This document shows, piece after piece, positions 1 through 11,640 of a stretch of DNA of 64,000 bases (positions are counted from its first letter, which is position 1; the number at the start of each line of letters is the position of its first letter). The position numbers and the translations under genes were made by a program. The DNA lies in assembly GCA_026419785.1 (NCBI GenBank), contig JAODTK010005599.1:62001-126000 (forward strand), given 5' to 3'. The stretch comes from Sclerodactyla briareus. Taxonomy: Eukaryota > Echinodermata > Holothuroidea > Dendrochirotida > Sclerodactylidae. The notes under the pieces were generated by a model. The model saw only the letters and a list, made by a program, of their open reading frames with translations, was not told where the DNA came from and ran no database searches.

Positions 1-1060
1 CTGGGCACTACTTCGTACAATACATAATGTCGAAGGGGTGCAATGTGACCCAGGCTGAGCAGAAGGCCGAGTTTGGGCAGAAGGGAGATTCTCAGGCGAT
101 GCGGAGGAATAGGCGTCTTCTCTCATGAGGCTATAAACCTTTCCACGATTACAGTTAATGAGATGATAATACTATTGTGTCAGAGGTCACGGTGGTACAC
201 TGGCCGTTCGATATCACACAAACAGTGTGACGAACAATTTTCGGAAATCCTCCGACGGATAAAAAAAAAAAAAATCCTATCAGCACAAAACTTCACAGAT
301 GTCCCCCATACTTATTCAACAATGACATGGTAAAACATGAATGGTTGAGGTTTTTGAAGAGTGGTGACAGTTTCGTAATAGGCTGTAATGATAGAGCTAT
401 GGAGATAATTTCGTCTACGCCCTCGAACTTGTAGTGGCGAGCATGCGTACTTACACCCGTGAACAAGTGGGAAGCGGAGTGATAATCTATGGGTCGGTAG
501 TAACCCACACCCTGCGAACTGATGAATGCCCAACAATTGGCCGGCGTAGTGCCTTTTCCGGTACTGACCCATCCGGCTTCCGGGAAAACATCAGGTGAAT
601 AGTCGGCTGGGAAAAAAGTTATTAAAAAGTGGGACGGCTGCGTGAGACTGGGATTCCATTGTTGCGTATACGTGTCTGGGATGGATGTGAAAATCAAAAG
701 AAAACGTTTGTTCCAGAAGTGAACACACTGCATACTGTTGTTGTTGTTGGCTATAGAATTCATTCGCGGTTATGAACATCCGTATACGCATTGGTTCGCC
801 TGTTCAGTGTGAGTTTGCTTCCATTTATCACTTTCTCTGCCTCTGTGGAACCAATCTCGATCTTAACAAACATAATAGGGCAACTCGGACACTGGCCTCA
901 TCTCAGCTCACGTGAACTCACGATTTTTCACGTGCGTACGGGACCCGCATACGCAACAACTCTATCCAAACTGAAAGAAGCTGCTGCCGGAAGGTAAAAA
1001 TTCAGACTTGAAACAATATTAATCCACCCTCTTCGACACTGATTGCAATTTAGCTAGGGA
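1..1060. other. Unannotated stretch at the left edge
   Basis: I see no recognisable gene or repeat family here. On the minus strand a 156-codon frame (763 to 293) is open, and a second frame is open across 572 to 312. A pyrimidine-rich CTTTTTTCCCAG lies just before position 606 on the minus strand and a GTATGG follows position 312, so an internal exon 606-312 is conceivable. I do not recognise the protein. A 13-base A run sits near 261. Confidence 0.3.
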
Positions 1061-1065
1061 TGCCA

Positions 1066-1180
1066 TGGGTGTTGTGGTACTGTAGGCAGGTATGCACTGT
1101 CTATAGGACGGGCAAAACAAGACTTACCATGGGTGTGTTCGTAACTTGCAGGCACTGTCTATAGGACGGACAAAGTGACA
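1066..1180. repeat. Minisatellite, two units, at the 3' end of the LINE fragment
   Basis: Two imperfect units of roughly 50-70 bp each contain CACTGTCTATAGGACGG followed by ACAAA or GCAAAACAAGACTTACCATGG. The same unit occurs again at 2400-2518, on the other side of the LINE fragment. On the minus strand (the LINE sense strand) the units follow the end of the reverse transcriptase frame, so they look like a 3' tail made of a long tandem motif. Confidence 0.65.
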
Positions 1181-2398
1181 TGAGGAAGGGCGAACCCATA
1201 ATTGCCTAACAAAAAAGGCAACCCCCAAGCACAAGAAACTAAAAGAAAGAGGAGAGATCCAGCTTGTTGATTCTATTTTTGAACCGCTGGAGGTCAAAGT
1301 CAGGAGGAAATACATCCCGAGTAAGCCTATTAGAGGCACGCGAAGTGCGAGGAAAAAGGAGCGAGCATAGGTTTCGGTGCGATGACGTGGAAGATGCAAC
1401 CGAAACGGGTGGCTGAAAGAAGAAGAGCGAGTATGGCGAGTAACCTCGAGTAAAGAGATGAAAGCATCCCCAAGCTCAGAAGAACCCAGACCATTTAAAT
1501 AACGGTAAAGGAGGCAGGGAGATGATACAGATCCGCGATGGGATAGAGACTGAAGTGAGGAGGTAAGGATGTAATCGTTGATGAGACGAATGGCCTTTCT
1601 CTAGATACGATCCACGACATTGAGAGAGGATGGGGAAGCCCCACCCCAAATATGGCAACCATATTCCATTAGGAAACGAATTTGGGCTTTGTAAAGCAGA
1701 AGTAGCTTTTGTGAGGTGAGTATTTCCTTGCGCGAAAAATGAAGCCCAACTTTCTAGAAGCATTAGTAGCGTTAGACTTGATGTGAGAGTTCCAGGACAG
1801 GTTGTTGCGGATTTCCATACAAGGATATTAAGAGAAATAGACTGAGGGAGGATCTTTTCAGCCATGAAAATAGCTGGTGCATCAGAAACACGCCGAACCA
1901 GAAATCAGAAGTTCTGAGTTTTAGATTGGTTGAAGGTAACCAGATAGCAGTGCCCCAGTTCAAAATGGAAAGAAGATCATTGTTCAGCTGATTGGCAACT
2001 AGGGGACGGTTGTAGACAAAATGTTCCGCTTCCGGGGACGAGGAAAGCACAGAGAGTGGTGAAGGGTAGAATCAACAGCAAATGAGTGAATACTATAGGA
2101 GGTAGAGCTAAGAAGATCATTGAAAAAATAAGAAAGAGTGTAGGAGAGAAAACACAAGCTTGAGGAACACCAGCATTGATAAGGAAGGTCTCGGAGAGAA
2201 AACACAACCTTAACAGAGATAGAGCGATCGTTAAGAAACTGCCAGTCCAAGAGGTCTAGAAGGGGGCTGAAACCAAATGAAGGTAATTGGCAAGGAGTCC
2301 GGCATGCCAAACACGGTCAAAGGCCTTAGAGATATCGAGGGCAATAGCCCTACTTTCACCGAAAAACTCAATGGCTTGGGCCCACTGCTTGGTGACAA
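1181..2398 (-). mobile_element. Jockey/CR1-type LINE, 5'-truncated reverse transcriptase fragment
   Basis: The minus strand encodes the second half of a LINE ORF2, the enzyme that reverse-transcribes LINE RNA at the nicked target. In order along the minus strand: palm motif A, ALDISKAFDRVWH, at 2342-2304; the NDRSISVKV strand near 2225; a GVPQ block at 2171-2133; and the catalytic-loop motif at 2082-2071, read as FAVD where the family has F/Y-A-D-D, so one catalytic aspartate is replaced. The C-terminal region follows to about 1190 and includes HLPRHRTETYARSFF. The frame shifts several times, so no full protein is encoded as written. The endonuclease and the first part of the RT are missing (5' truncation at 2398). 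It is flanked on both sides by the same minisatellite. Clade placement (Jockey group against CR1 group) is by resemblance only. Confidence 0.85.
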
Positions 2399-2399
2399 A

Positions 2400-2518
2400 T
2401 CCATGGGTGTGGTGTAGGCAGTGTCTATAGGACGGGCAAAACAGGGCTTGGTTGTGGTGGTTTTGTATAGGGATGTTGGCACCGTCCACGGGACGAGCAT
2501 AACAGGACTAACCATGCC
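2400..2518. repeat. Minisatellite, two units, abutting the truncated 5' end of the LINE
   Basis: Two units, CAGTGTCTATAGGACGGGC... and a more diverged CACCGTCCACGGGACGAGC..., match the pair at 1066-1180. Its position directly before the truncation point of the LINE suggests that the LINE copy was added next to, or inside, an existing array of this motif, for example the tail of an earlier copy. Confidence 0.65.
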
Positions 2519-5502
2519 AGGCTAATGTACATCTGTATAATACACATTTCTAGTGCATTTTCTTTCCCCCAAATATCTGATTGTTAGTTAAGTCATTAAT
2601 TTAGCCACATTGCTCCTGGTGAGTTCCATAGTTATATTAAATACAATACGGAGCGTCCCGCACTGATCCCTAATGGCAAACTATTCCTTTCTAGCTGTCT
2701 AGACAGATATGTCGTGAGATATCACTCGGGGTGCCAGCGAACCGTACAAAAATCTAATAAAAATTTAGGTGTGGAGTGGCCTACATTGATTTGAAATTTT
2801 CGATTCTAGCTGAACTGAAAATTGGCACACAGTATATATTTAATATGCAAGGGTTCCCCCCCCCCCCCCACCTCGAAGAAGTTTCGTGTTAAAACGTACT
2901 TGTGCTTATCAGTATAGCATACGAATGTGCAGCTTCTCGTTTTCTCACATAGAGTGGAGTGATATATTGGACAATAGTCTAATTCTCCTCATATCATGAA
3001 GCGCTCGTTTATGAATAATTTATCAATTTTCTGAGCTGCACCGAACGATTCACTGCGCTCTTTGTATCATGTGCGCGTTTCGTATTTCAATCAGTCAGTG
3101 TACTCTCTGTGCGTGTCTTGCGACGATGCCCTTCGGTTAGCGCAACTCCCCATAGACAGTTCATCGAATACAAAATATACGCTTTGAAGGTTCTCTCATC
3201 GAACCGAGTACGCATCCGGTGGCTCGTTGCCACTAGATTCGTCCGTTGTAGTTAGAGGGAGGTAAACTTAGAAGAATGCATCTCGAAATATGTGAATTAG
3301 TGGAAAGTTATCCTCGGTTTCACGATAGTTATGGACATTTTCCGTTCCAACTGCTTCTAAACTTGAACCCACACGGTCGAATTGAATGCTCGTTAAGCAG
3401 AAGTCATGCATATTCATGAGCTACTTTGAGTCAAACGAAAAATTCACCTGTTAGGAAACGTATTTTCGGAAATCAACACGTTTTGAGATGGTTCGAGCCA
3501 TTATTCGTACATTTTCTCCTAAGAATGTAAGGAATTCGAGATGTATGTCGAAAAGACGAATGTCACCTAATCTGACCTATATAACCGTATCGATTGTGTC
3601 TCGTCAAGCAAAGGCATTTAGGCCTACAAATTTTGTTAGCAGATACAGGACGGGAAACCTAATAGATAGATTTTCGGGTATAGCGCAGTAGCGGTGTAGC
3701 CTATGCTTACTCGGGAGAACAGCAACTAAAACTGTTTGAGAGATTTAAACGAGACTAACCAATCCACCCCCCGTTTGTTAAATGGAATAAACGCCTACAC
3801 GAATCAAACATTACCGTACTTTATTATTTTATTACGACGTTACTTGTGAAACAGTGTTCAGTATCTAATATCCGAACACTGTATCATAGTGCCTTGCGTT
3901 CTCTATAAATAATTGCCCATTTGTTATGCGTTTAACCTTTCCGTACACGAATTCATCCCCTCTCCCGTTCGGTTAAATCCTCATTTAACCGTGATCACTC
4001 AATGATTCCTCTCAATGCGATGAATCAATGTTTCTTCCAATATTGAATCACGAGTGAACAGGTGAAGCATCTCGTGCTGTATCACGGCGTATAGGCCTAC
4101 GTTTTGCGTCCCGATTGCCTTCAACCTAATAGCGCTTCTCGTCCCTAACAGGCTTCCATACTTCTAACACAATTTCTGCCCAATTCCCGTAATTTTCGGA
4201 TTGGTGTCATTCGGGAACACCGTGACTCGGAAATACGCACGAAGGTCGACAGCGTCTGGTGAAGGCCGTCTCACCACGACACCTAGAAATTTGATATCGT
4301 TTTCAGCAATTGTCATCTAGTAGCGCCTAATCGATAAATATCTATTACCCTCATCGCTCGCGGATGCGGTACTGCGCATACGTGTGTTGTCTCGTGGCGT
4401 CGCTCTTCGTTTGACAAAAAATACAAGACTTTGATGTTGTTTTCGGGAATATTTCGCCTTATTTTCTTCTGGAGGGAGGCTTTATACGTGGTGAGTACCA
4501 TGAATTTCTGCTACATTGTATAAGAACAGCTGCTCCAAATAATTGGGGGTATTGAGTTAATCGCGGAAAAAGCACCAATGATTGACCAGAAAGTATGGTC
4601 GAGGGAGAATGTTGAAAGACAAACCAAGACGTAGGCTTACTCAGTTACCAAAGGTTTGAAAGTGTAAAATCGAGTGATTCGTTTGTCGTGAACTAGCATG
4701 ATATGGACTAGGGGTTTCTTATACCAATATAGCGCAACCCGTTGGATTTGTAGAATCGAATCTTTTCCTAAAAATGATAGCCTAGGCCCAACGAAAGAAG
4801 CGTGAACATTCGATTTCGTGAATTAGTGAGAACAAGCAGAAATATAACCCACATATAGCGTTTCAGTATTGCATTGATTTGGGTAGTCGAGTACGTGTGC
4901 TAATGTGTGGCGTGCTTCGCGGTATACAGGGTGTTCGTCTTAGGGCAAAGCTTATGTGGGGGAGGATTGTCTAGCGCCATTCAATGTGGGAAAAGGTTCA
5001 TTCTTACCGCCCTTCTCACCTCTTCGAGGTGAGCCTCAATCACTACTAATATAAACTGCTCGCGTTTCGTTTGCTACATTATACAGGCCGTCGTCGAGTC
5101 ACTAACTTTATACCGCATAACGCACGTTGCATCATGGATGCTATGTATCGAAACACGTTTACTCGCATGAAAATCTATTGTATATATTTCGAAAATGCGA
5201 TATCTTGATTTTTTTTAGCTGGACATGTGTCAAAAGTTTCGTTGCTATATGGGATTATGTATTTGTACAAACTGTCTAGACGTTAAAAGCGGGGATGTGC
5301 ATATGTGGAAACCGAAGTTGTCAGAGTAACGCTGGCCGTGAGTCGAGGTCGTTGTATTACGCATAACGTTCTAACACAGGGAAGAATTTCATCCTAATAT
5401 TGTTGACAAATCCATTGCGCTGAGTGAGCAACAGCCTTATTTTATGTGAATTCTTCTCGCGATCACATAATAATACTTCCTTGGATTTTTTTCACACGAT
5501 GA
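2519..5502. other. No recognised gene or mobile element
   Basis: About 3 kb with only short unrelated reading frames. It holds a 14-base C run at 2856-2869, just after an AAAATTGGCACACA motif that recurs near 17010. I see no paralogue of this stretch elsewhere in the window and no splice-supported exon. Confidence 0.4.
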
Positions 5503-7250
5503 TGCTGAAGTATTTACATGTCAATTGCAATATGGACAACACTTGTTCGATGGAATGACCACCAGCTTACAATGAGGTGTTATATAATTCAGTACAGCAT
5601 AGATCAGTTATTTTATAGGCGATACGGATAAATTCTCAATTCAAAAACTGTAGATGGCAAATGTCACATTATTTCTCATATCATCAACTGGTTTGCAAAC
5701 TCTATTCTGCTGACCTAAATTCAAAAGATTTTTCCATTCGCAACACGTACACTTCAAAACCGCTTGATCATATTGGAACACTTGGAAATCGTTTGCGTCG
5801 CCTTCTTTGGTATGATAATCCGATTGTGGACTAAGCATGTGTAATTCCACGCACTCATCAACCAACCACTGCACTTGTGGCATGCACCGTGTAGCTCTCT
5901 CCGCTGGGCTTCAGCTATTGTTTGCTCTCGTGTGTGTAATCGAATTATCAAATGCAAAAGGTAACCCTGGGGCTTCAGGGAGGATAGTATTAATATAATA
6001 ATATCAATTACCTTGAGCTGCCTCGAGTAACCGGAGTGGTACTCGTATCTCCACTCAGGGAACATCAGTAACAGAAGCAGCTCACGAGGCCACCGGGTAC
6101 TGTGATCTATACAAATTAATTGCAGTTATTCGAAGGCCATTATGTGGTAGCCCGACTCTTTGTTAGAGATTACACTGGTGATACAGTCAGCTATATAGTG
6201 GCTGTTATAGATGCCTGCCATCGTTTGTATAACGAACGATGATTTTTTAATATCCACCATTGTCTATGATATATGTTTTTATATTCTTTTTATTAGAATG
6301 TTCGAATGATATTTCCGCACCAGTCACCTATCGAAATTCAGCAAATCCGCGTATCCCCGATGAATTATACAAATAAGGAATTTGTATAAATAACGAATGC
6401 TGTAATGACGATGCATTTTTTTTATATATATTAACATTGGGGAACACCGTTCTCAGTGTCCATTGATTTCCGTCTGCCGATTCTTGTACTGACTAGTCGG
6501 CAACCCCTCGACCTAATGACCAAGGTAAAAAAAACGCAAATATTTTATTGCTGTCCTTTTCCTTAACAAACTTTACGGGTGCTTTCGACCGCTCCTTTCA
6601 TGCGCTGTCACCTCCTCGTAAACAAAATACCAGTGGCACAATAAGTCAAAGTCACCCCCCAAACCTAACACTGCCTGTTTTCCGGGGAAACACTTAACGC
6701 TCCTTCCATGGTTTCTTATATTCAATTGGTTTGGGTTGGTATTTCAAGGTCAAAGCCTTACACCTTGCGTCCCACGCTTTTTTTCCAATAATGCCTTGCT
6801 GATCGCGTCGACTTCGGTGTCTAGCTTCTTTTAGGAAGGAAGTACAGGAACCGTTTGGTCAGCTCGTCTCGACCGAGTATCATCTACTAACAAGAGGGAA
6901 AGTTTTTTGAGATACGACAATTTTGGTCACATTCTGGCTTCTGAACAAATTCCCTCTTACCCCATCAGAATGACCACGATCATACTTGGTATGTGAGTTC
7001 CCCCATACTATGAGAACCCTGTTATTCGAGGTCTAGGTCAAAGAGCACCTGATGGCAACCTCTGACACCGTGTTGACACGATGTACCCCGGATTCGTGGT
7101 CCGATCCATCTGAAATTTGGGTATCAGGTCATTTTCGTTGGAAGATTGTCAATTTGGGGTTTAGCACCTCGATTATTCAATCAGAAATTCAGCTCAGTCA
7201 ATCAAATAATGCGACAATACCTGGACCAGGACAGCGCTTTTTTTTTTTGA
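5503..7250. repeat. Block A, copy 1 (segmental duplicate)
   Basis: Aligns with 14828-16590 from GCTGAAGTATTTACATGTCAA at the left edge to the ...ATTATTCAATCAG region at the right. The two copies share long runs such as CAACCCCT...ACCTAATGACCAAGG separated by frequent one- or two-base indels. On the minus strand, parts of two frames (around 5650-6060) give partly similar peptides in both copies, for example VECVEL and LHLIIRLHTR, but the frame is interrupted in each, so I do not call a gene. The last 300 bp (from about 6960) belong to the higher-order repeat at 6960-9660. Confidence 0.8.
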
Positions 7251-7915
7251 ATCAAAAGACTCATCAACGTGTTTGTCATCTCTCATCTGGGTTTCCCCCA
7301 AATCTTTTTATCAAGCGGATTACCATAATTCAACTCGCATTCCAATGTTGCGTCAGCAATTGGTTAAGTGTGATACACTGACACTTTGCTAATTCTAGAG
7401 CGCATTCGAGACCACACGTCGTATACATCAGATAATCGCGCTCATGTCATGTCAATCGAGTCATTGGAATTGGACACCGTGATTCAAAATTTGCACTCGC
7501 TTCCAGTGTGGCGTCAACACATTTTTTGTGTGTCGTATACTTTAACAATTTTCCGACTCTAGGAGCGCACTAGAGCCCACACTCCGTATACAACGAACAT
7601 TTGGCTTGGTCTCCTTCGCAGTGCAATTTAAACGTGGACAAACCGTGATTGGGATCTAACCCCTCCAAACATGGAGCCACTAGACCCAGGCCGGCGGTAA
7701 ACCGCCAACGTGTATATCCCACCTGGCGATCAGTTGGGGAAGAGGTTTATGTATTGGTCCTGTGGATGCATTTTGAACTACTTAATGATATGACAGCTTT
7801 TATTAGTGCAATTTTCACCGCGAATGTAGTCCAAGGCTTACATGTCATTACCCTGTCATTGGAACACGGGTGCGCACTCTGACAATTCCCGGAGGGTAAA
7901 TGGCTGCCCAAGTCG
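6960..7915. repeat. Higher-order tandem repeat, unit 1
   Basis: This 0.95-kb segment recurs at 8310-9265, about 1.34 kb further on, in the same orientation. Within each unit a 160-bp subunit is itself present twice: the ACTCGC...TCCAATG/TCCAGTG...GGCGTCA motif starts at 7333 and 7495 here, and at 8674 and 8834 in unit 2. A third partial copy forms the right end of block A copy 2 (about 16300-16590). Confidence 0.8.
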
Positions 7916-7919
7916 CCGG

Positions 7920-8215
7920 TGTGTTCATTTTCCCTCCCCCTCACGCAGGTACCCAATGAAACCCCTGGGTAGAAAGTAAGTAGTGGGGCGAGCACCTTGC
8001 TCAGCCTTACAGTACACACTGGAAAAACCCTGTCTGGCGTGACTGGGAATCGAACTCGCAATGTAAATTTGATGTTCCCAAGTAAATTCATTGCGTGAAT
8101 TGTTGGCATTTTTCAGGTTGGCTTTCCTATCCGGCCTGGAATTGAACAAAGGCCCCGCTGTTGTGCCCTAGGGCAATAACCTCAATTCCTTGCAAATTTA
8201 CGTTTTTCAGGTCAT
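7920..8215 (-). mobile_element. SINE-like insertion with a tRNA-type B box
   Basis: This stretch interrupts unit 1 of the higher-order repeat: unit 2 runs straight from GGCTGCCAAGG to the CGTGAAAT...CAGACCAA motif at about 9262-9290, whereas here about 290 bp intervene. On the minus strand it carries GAGTTCGATTCCC (8058-8046), a good match to the RNA polymerase III B box (GGTTCRANTCC), and a second weaker GTTCAATTCC near 8145. I cannot place a clear A box, nor confirm target-site duplications, so the class is an inference. Confidence 0.4.
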
Positions 8216-8309
8216 TCGCCCCAACCTACCCTTTCGTGAAATCAGACCAACGTTCGAAAAATGCGCAAATTGGCAATTAGCGTGACTTGATCTCTGACGA
8301 CCCCGCTAG

Positions 8310-9265
8310 ATGGCCCAAGATCAATACTTGGTATGTGAGTTCCCCATAATAATGGCATGACCCTGTTTTTATTCTGGTTCTAGTCAAAAGACACCTGAAT
8401 GGTAACCTCTACAACCGTGTTGACCGAATTACCGGAATTCTTTGGACCGATCCAGCTGAAATTTGGTATTCAGGTCAATTTTCGGTGGAAGATTGTCAAT
8501 TTGGTGGTGTGTAAGCACCTCGATTAATCAATCCGGAAATTCAGTCAGTCCAATCAGATGCGACAATACCCTGGACAGGACAGCGCTGAATGAAAAAGAA
8601 CTCATCACGTGTTTGTTATCTCTCACTGGGGGGGGGTTTTCCCCCCTCTTTTCTTGGTTTCTACCATAATTCAACTCGCTTCCAATGTGGCGTCAGCAAA
8701 TTGTTAAGTGTGGTACACTTGATCACTCTTCTCTAATTTCTAAGAGCGCATTCGAGACCACACGTCGTATACATCGGATCATCTCTATGTCTGTCATCGG
8801 TCATTGGAATTGGACCCCGTGATTAGAATTTGAACTCGCTTCCAGTGTGGCGTCAACACTTTTTTGTGTGGGGGCGTATACTTCAAAAATTTCCGATTAG
8901 GAGGGCAGAGTAGACAGCACGCGTATAAACGAAACAGTTGGCTTGGTCTCCTCGCAGTGCGATTTAGAAATGACAACCGTGATTGGGATCTAAACCCGCT
9001 CCAAATTCATGGAGTCAACTAGACACATGCCGGCGGGTAAAACCGCCAACTGTAATTCCCCACCCACCTCGGGATCAGTTGGTGAAGATGGTTCTGTAGT
9101 TTTGTCATGTGGATGGCATTGTATTTGAATATACTGCATCTGACAGCTTTTATAAGATGCATTTTCATCACCGCGAATGTAGTCTCAAAGCGTTACCTGT
9201 CATTACCCTGTCATTGGAACACGGGTTACTCACTCTGACACTCCCGGAGGGTAAATGGCTGCCAA
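8310..9265. repeat. Higher-order tandem repeat, unit 2
   Basis: Second copy of 6960-7915, starting at the shared AAGATCAATACTTGGTATGTGAG region. It contains the same internal pair of 160-bp subunits (8674 and 8834) and the same right end with CATTACCCTGTCATTGGAACACGGG. Differences from unit 1 are scattered substitutions and many single-base indels. It has no SINE-like insertion. Confidence 0.8.
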
Positions 9266-9690
9266 GGGTGCCAGTTTTCGTGAAATATCCAGACCAATGT
9301 TTCGTAAAATGCCGCAAAGCAAATTGGGCCAAATTAGCGTGACTTTTTGAGACCTCTGATGACCCCGAAATATCCTCCCCTTTTTTCGGGCCCAAACATC
9401 GTCCACACCTACCAAGTTCGTTGAAATCCGACAAACGTTCAATAATAGCGTAATTTGACCCTCTGTGACCTTGAAATGAATCTCACTTCTTTCAGGACCA
9501 ATTATGGTCCCCACCTACCAAGGTTTCGGTGGAAATCAAACCAACTTTCGAACAATACAAAATTTGCAATTAACGCATGCTTACCCTGCATTGCGGCGAC
9601 ATCCACTTTCGAACTCCATCTGAGATTTCACTAAGGCGGACTTGTGCCAAGTTTCGGCTAAATGGACAAAGTATTGGGAGATTTATTGCG
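9266..9690. repeat. Degenerate monomers of a CCAAGTTTCG...GAAATC repeat
   Basis: Four diverged copies of a motif of the form CCAAGTTTCGTGGAAATCCGACC-AACGTTCG begin near 9268, 9413, 9517 and 9649, separated by roughly 104-145 bp, with GTGAC-CTCTGATGACC spacers. One further copy lies at 8222, in unit 1. This is the style of dispersed repeat widely seen in marine invertebrates; I cannot name the family. Confidence 0.55.
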
Positions 9691-10584
9691 TAACAAAAAC
9701 GCGGCGGACGCGGCGGCGGCGGAGACGGGCGAGCCAAAACTAGTATCCTCCCCGAGTGGGGATATAATTAACCCATGTTTAGGGTTATCTACTACTTTTA
9801 AGGGTGCTCTAACTCTAAAGCGCCCTACAGGGAGCAGTACAATACACATCCTTTACATCGCCTCTTGCCTTGAATACGTCCCCCTGTATCGTTCACGGGT
9901 TGCAGGCCCTAGGATAGTACTCTCATTTTCCCTTCCCTCGGCCTTCGTCTTTATAATTTAATTTTAACCTGCAAGGTGTTGTTCTATATCATCACTTATT
10001 CGACCCATCAGCTTGGAGATCAGCCATATATCGACTCAATCGCTATTGTTGCTCTGGAGCGAGTAACCGATTAATCGACTGGGAAAAGCTACCTCTCCGC
10101 TTTAGTGAGATGAGCTGGTATATGATTGAGGGGTTCTGCCTTGAGCGGCCTCTTGTAAACGAGTACTGTATTATGTCGCTCCATTAGTAGGTCCTCCCAA
10201 AGACATTTTAGCCCATGAAGAGTAATTGTTTTCATCAGTCATGTTGGCTCATCAGTGATTGCATGCATCTTGTCATGAGACGCCCATGCCTCGACATCGA
10301 TGCATTGATCATGGATGTCATGGGATCAGCACTGGTCTAATATAGGCTACACCTTATAGTGGCGTTCTATTCTATAACGTTGAGAATCTAACTATAGGAA
10401 GTTTCCTTCACTCAAACCTTTTCATAGTTAAGAAGCAGTCACACAAGTTACTACCCAATACCTATGACACTGTTGCTTCTCGGCTTGTCCGTAACTAGAG
10501 TATGTTGGTTGCCATGACGCTTCACGCTTGTAAACGTCGACCAAAAATATAATTAATAGGAGTCTTCCACGCGACAATTTCAGT
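9691..10584. other. No recognised gene; short GCG-rich tract at the left
   Basis: A (GCG)n-like tract at 9700-9725 lies in a 99-codon open frame (9662-9961), and gives it an alanine/aspartate run. The frame resembles nothing I know and begins inside the degenerate repeat, so I treat it as chance. The rest is ordinary AT-rich sequence. Confidence 0.4.
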
Positions 10585-11640
10585 CCATAATAATAATAAT
10601 AATAATATGAATATTGGGATAGCGCCAAACATAATATTAAAATAATTCTAGTAGCATTAACAATTTTAAACAACAATAATACAAGATAACGTTTAGTGAA
10701 AAAGATAAGTCTTTAGAGTGATTAAAATTGTTCAAACTATTGCAAATTTTACTTGTATGGTAGTGAGTTCAACAGGTACGGTGCACAGGATGCGAAAGTT
10801 CTTGAGCCGTAGGTCTGTGTCTTGATGCGGGAGGTGAGGAGAATCTGCGATGAGTTGGAGCGGAGTGCCCCGGAGTGAGCATGTGGAGGCCGGGCGAAGC
10901 TGGAGTAAGCTCGAGAGGTAGCTCGGGCCTCCATTGTGTAGGCATTGAAGACAATTCATGAGAATCTTGTAGTTGATCCTTTCGCGGATGGGAAGCCAGT
11001 GGAGATCAATCAATACGGGAGTTAGTGTCTGGGAATTATGGGTTCTGGCTGACAAGGGTGCGGGCGGGATTAGTCACGTTGCCAAGCCATACAGAATTGA
11101 TGTTGCAGTAGTCCAGCTTCGATGTGACGAACCGTGGATGAGCTTCAGAGATGACGTTCTATCCAGATACTTCCTTATCCGACCAATGTATCGGATACTG
11201 GAGAGGGCATTCAACGATGTCGATCCACCGTCATATTCTTGTCGAACATGACACCGAGATTACGAACATAATCAGTGTAGGTAATGTCGGTGTCGCCGAC
11301 TGAAACGAGGGGGGTGGTTGGTGTTGGTCTGAACCGAGGCGATATATGCCACAACCTCTGTCTTGCCCTCGGTGGGCTCGTTGAATTTTCAGTTTGTTAG
11401 CTGGGGGGGGGGGGGAAATCCAATTCGAATTTTCTGGCAAGCCGTTGTCCAGACGTAGTAGAGCCGAGGAGCAATTGTCTCCGAAGCTGATGTACAGCTG
11501 GCTGTCGTCGGCGTAATAATGTAGGTGAGTTAATTGGCCGCGAGAGTATGTCGAGAGTATTAGGAGTATTTAGATTACCATGGGCTGTTGAATGTGTTTT
11601 GATTGGCAGAGTGACCGGATAACCAGGATAACGCAATCCA
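10585..11640 (-). mobile_element. L2/CR1-type LINE, 3' part, with (ATT)n tail
   Basis: Minus-strand fragment of an L2/CR1 LINE. The catalytic loop is intact: HYYADDSQLYISFGD is encoded around 11520-11480, with YADD at 11515-11504. After it, spread over shifting frames, come KTEVV, the YIGRIRKYL region near 11180, the block DLHWLPIRERINYKILM (about 11007-10957), and the usual C-terminal block ending in YLLNSLPYK. The 3' end is also typical: on the minus strand GGCGCTAT (10627-10620) is followed by a short (ATT)n run at about 10606-10588. The 5' boundary is unclear; recognisable RT sequence stops near 11560, so the copy is strongly 5'-truncated. A 13-base G run (11403-11415) interrupts the frame just after the YADD region. 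Confidence 0.88.

Noticed and set aside
5641-6065. Conserved gene on the minus strand of block A
   Set aside because: Some peptide pieces are shared by both copies (VECVEL, LHLIIRLHTR), but stops and frameshifts differ in each copy and the DNA-level similarity is not better there than around it.
8040-8060. A tRNA gene on the minus strand
   Set aside because: Only a B-box-like T-arm is present; I find no acceptor stem or anticodon arm pairing, so a SINE-like piece is more likely.
9662-9961. 99-codon frame starting MDKVLGDLL with an Ala run
   Set aside because: It begins within a degenerate dispersed repeat and crosses a GCG tract; no recognised domain and no splice or paralogue support.
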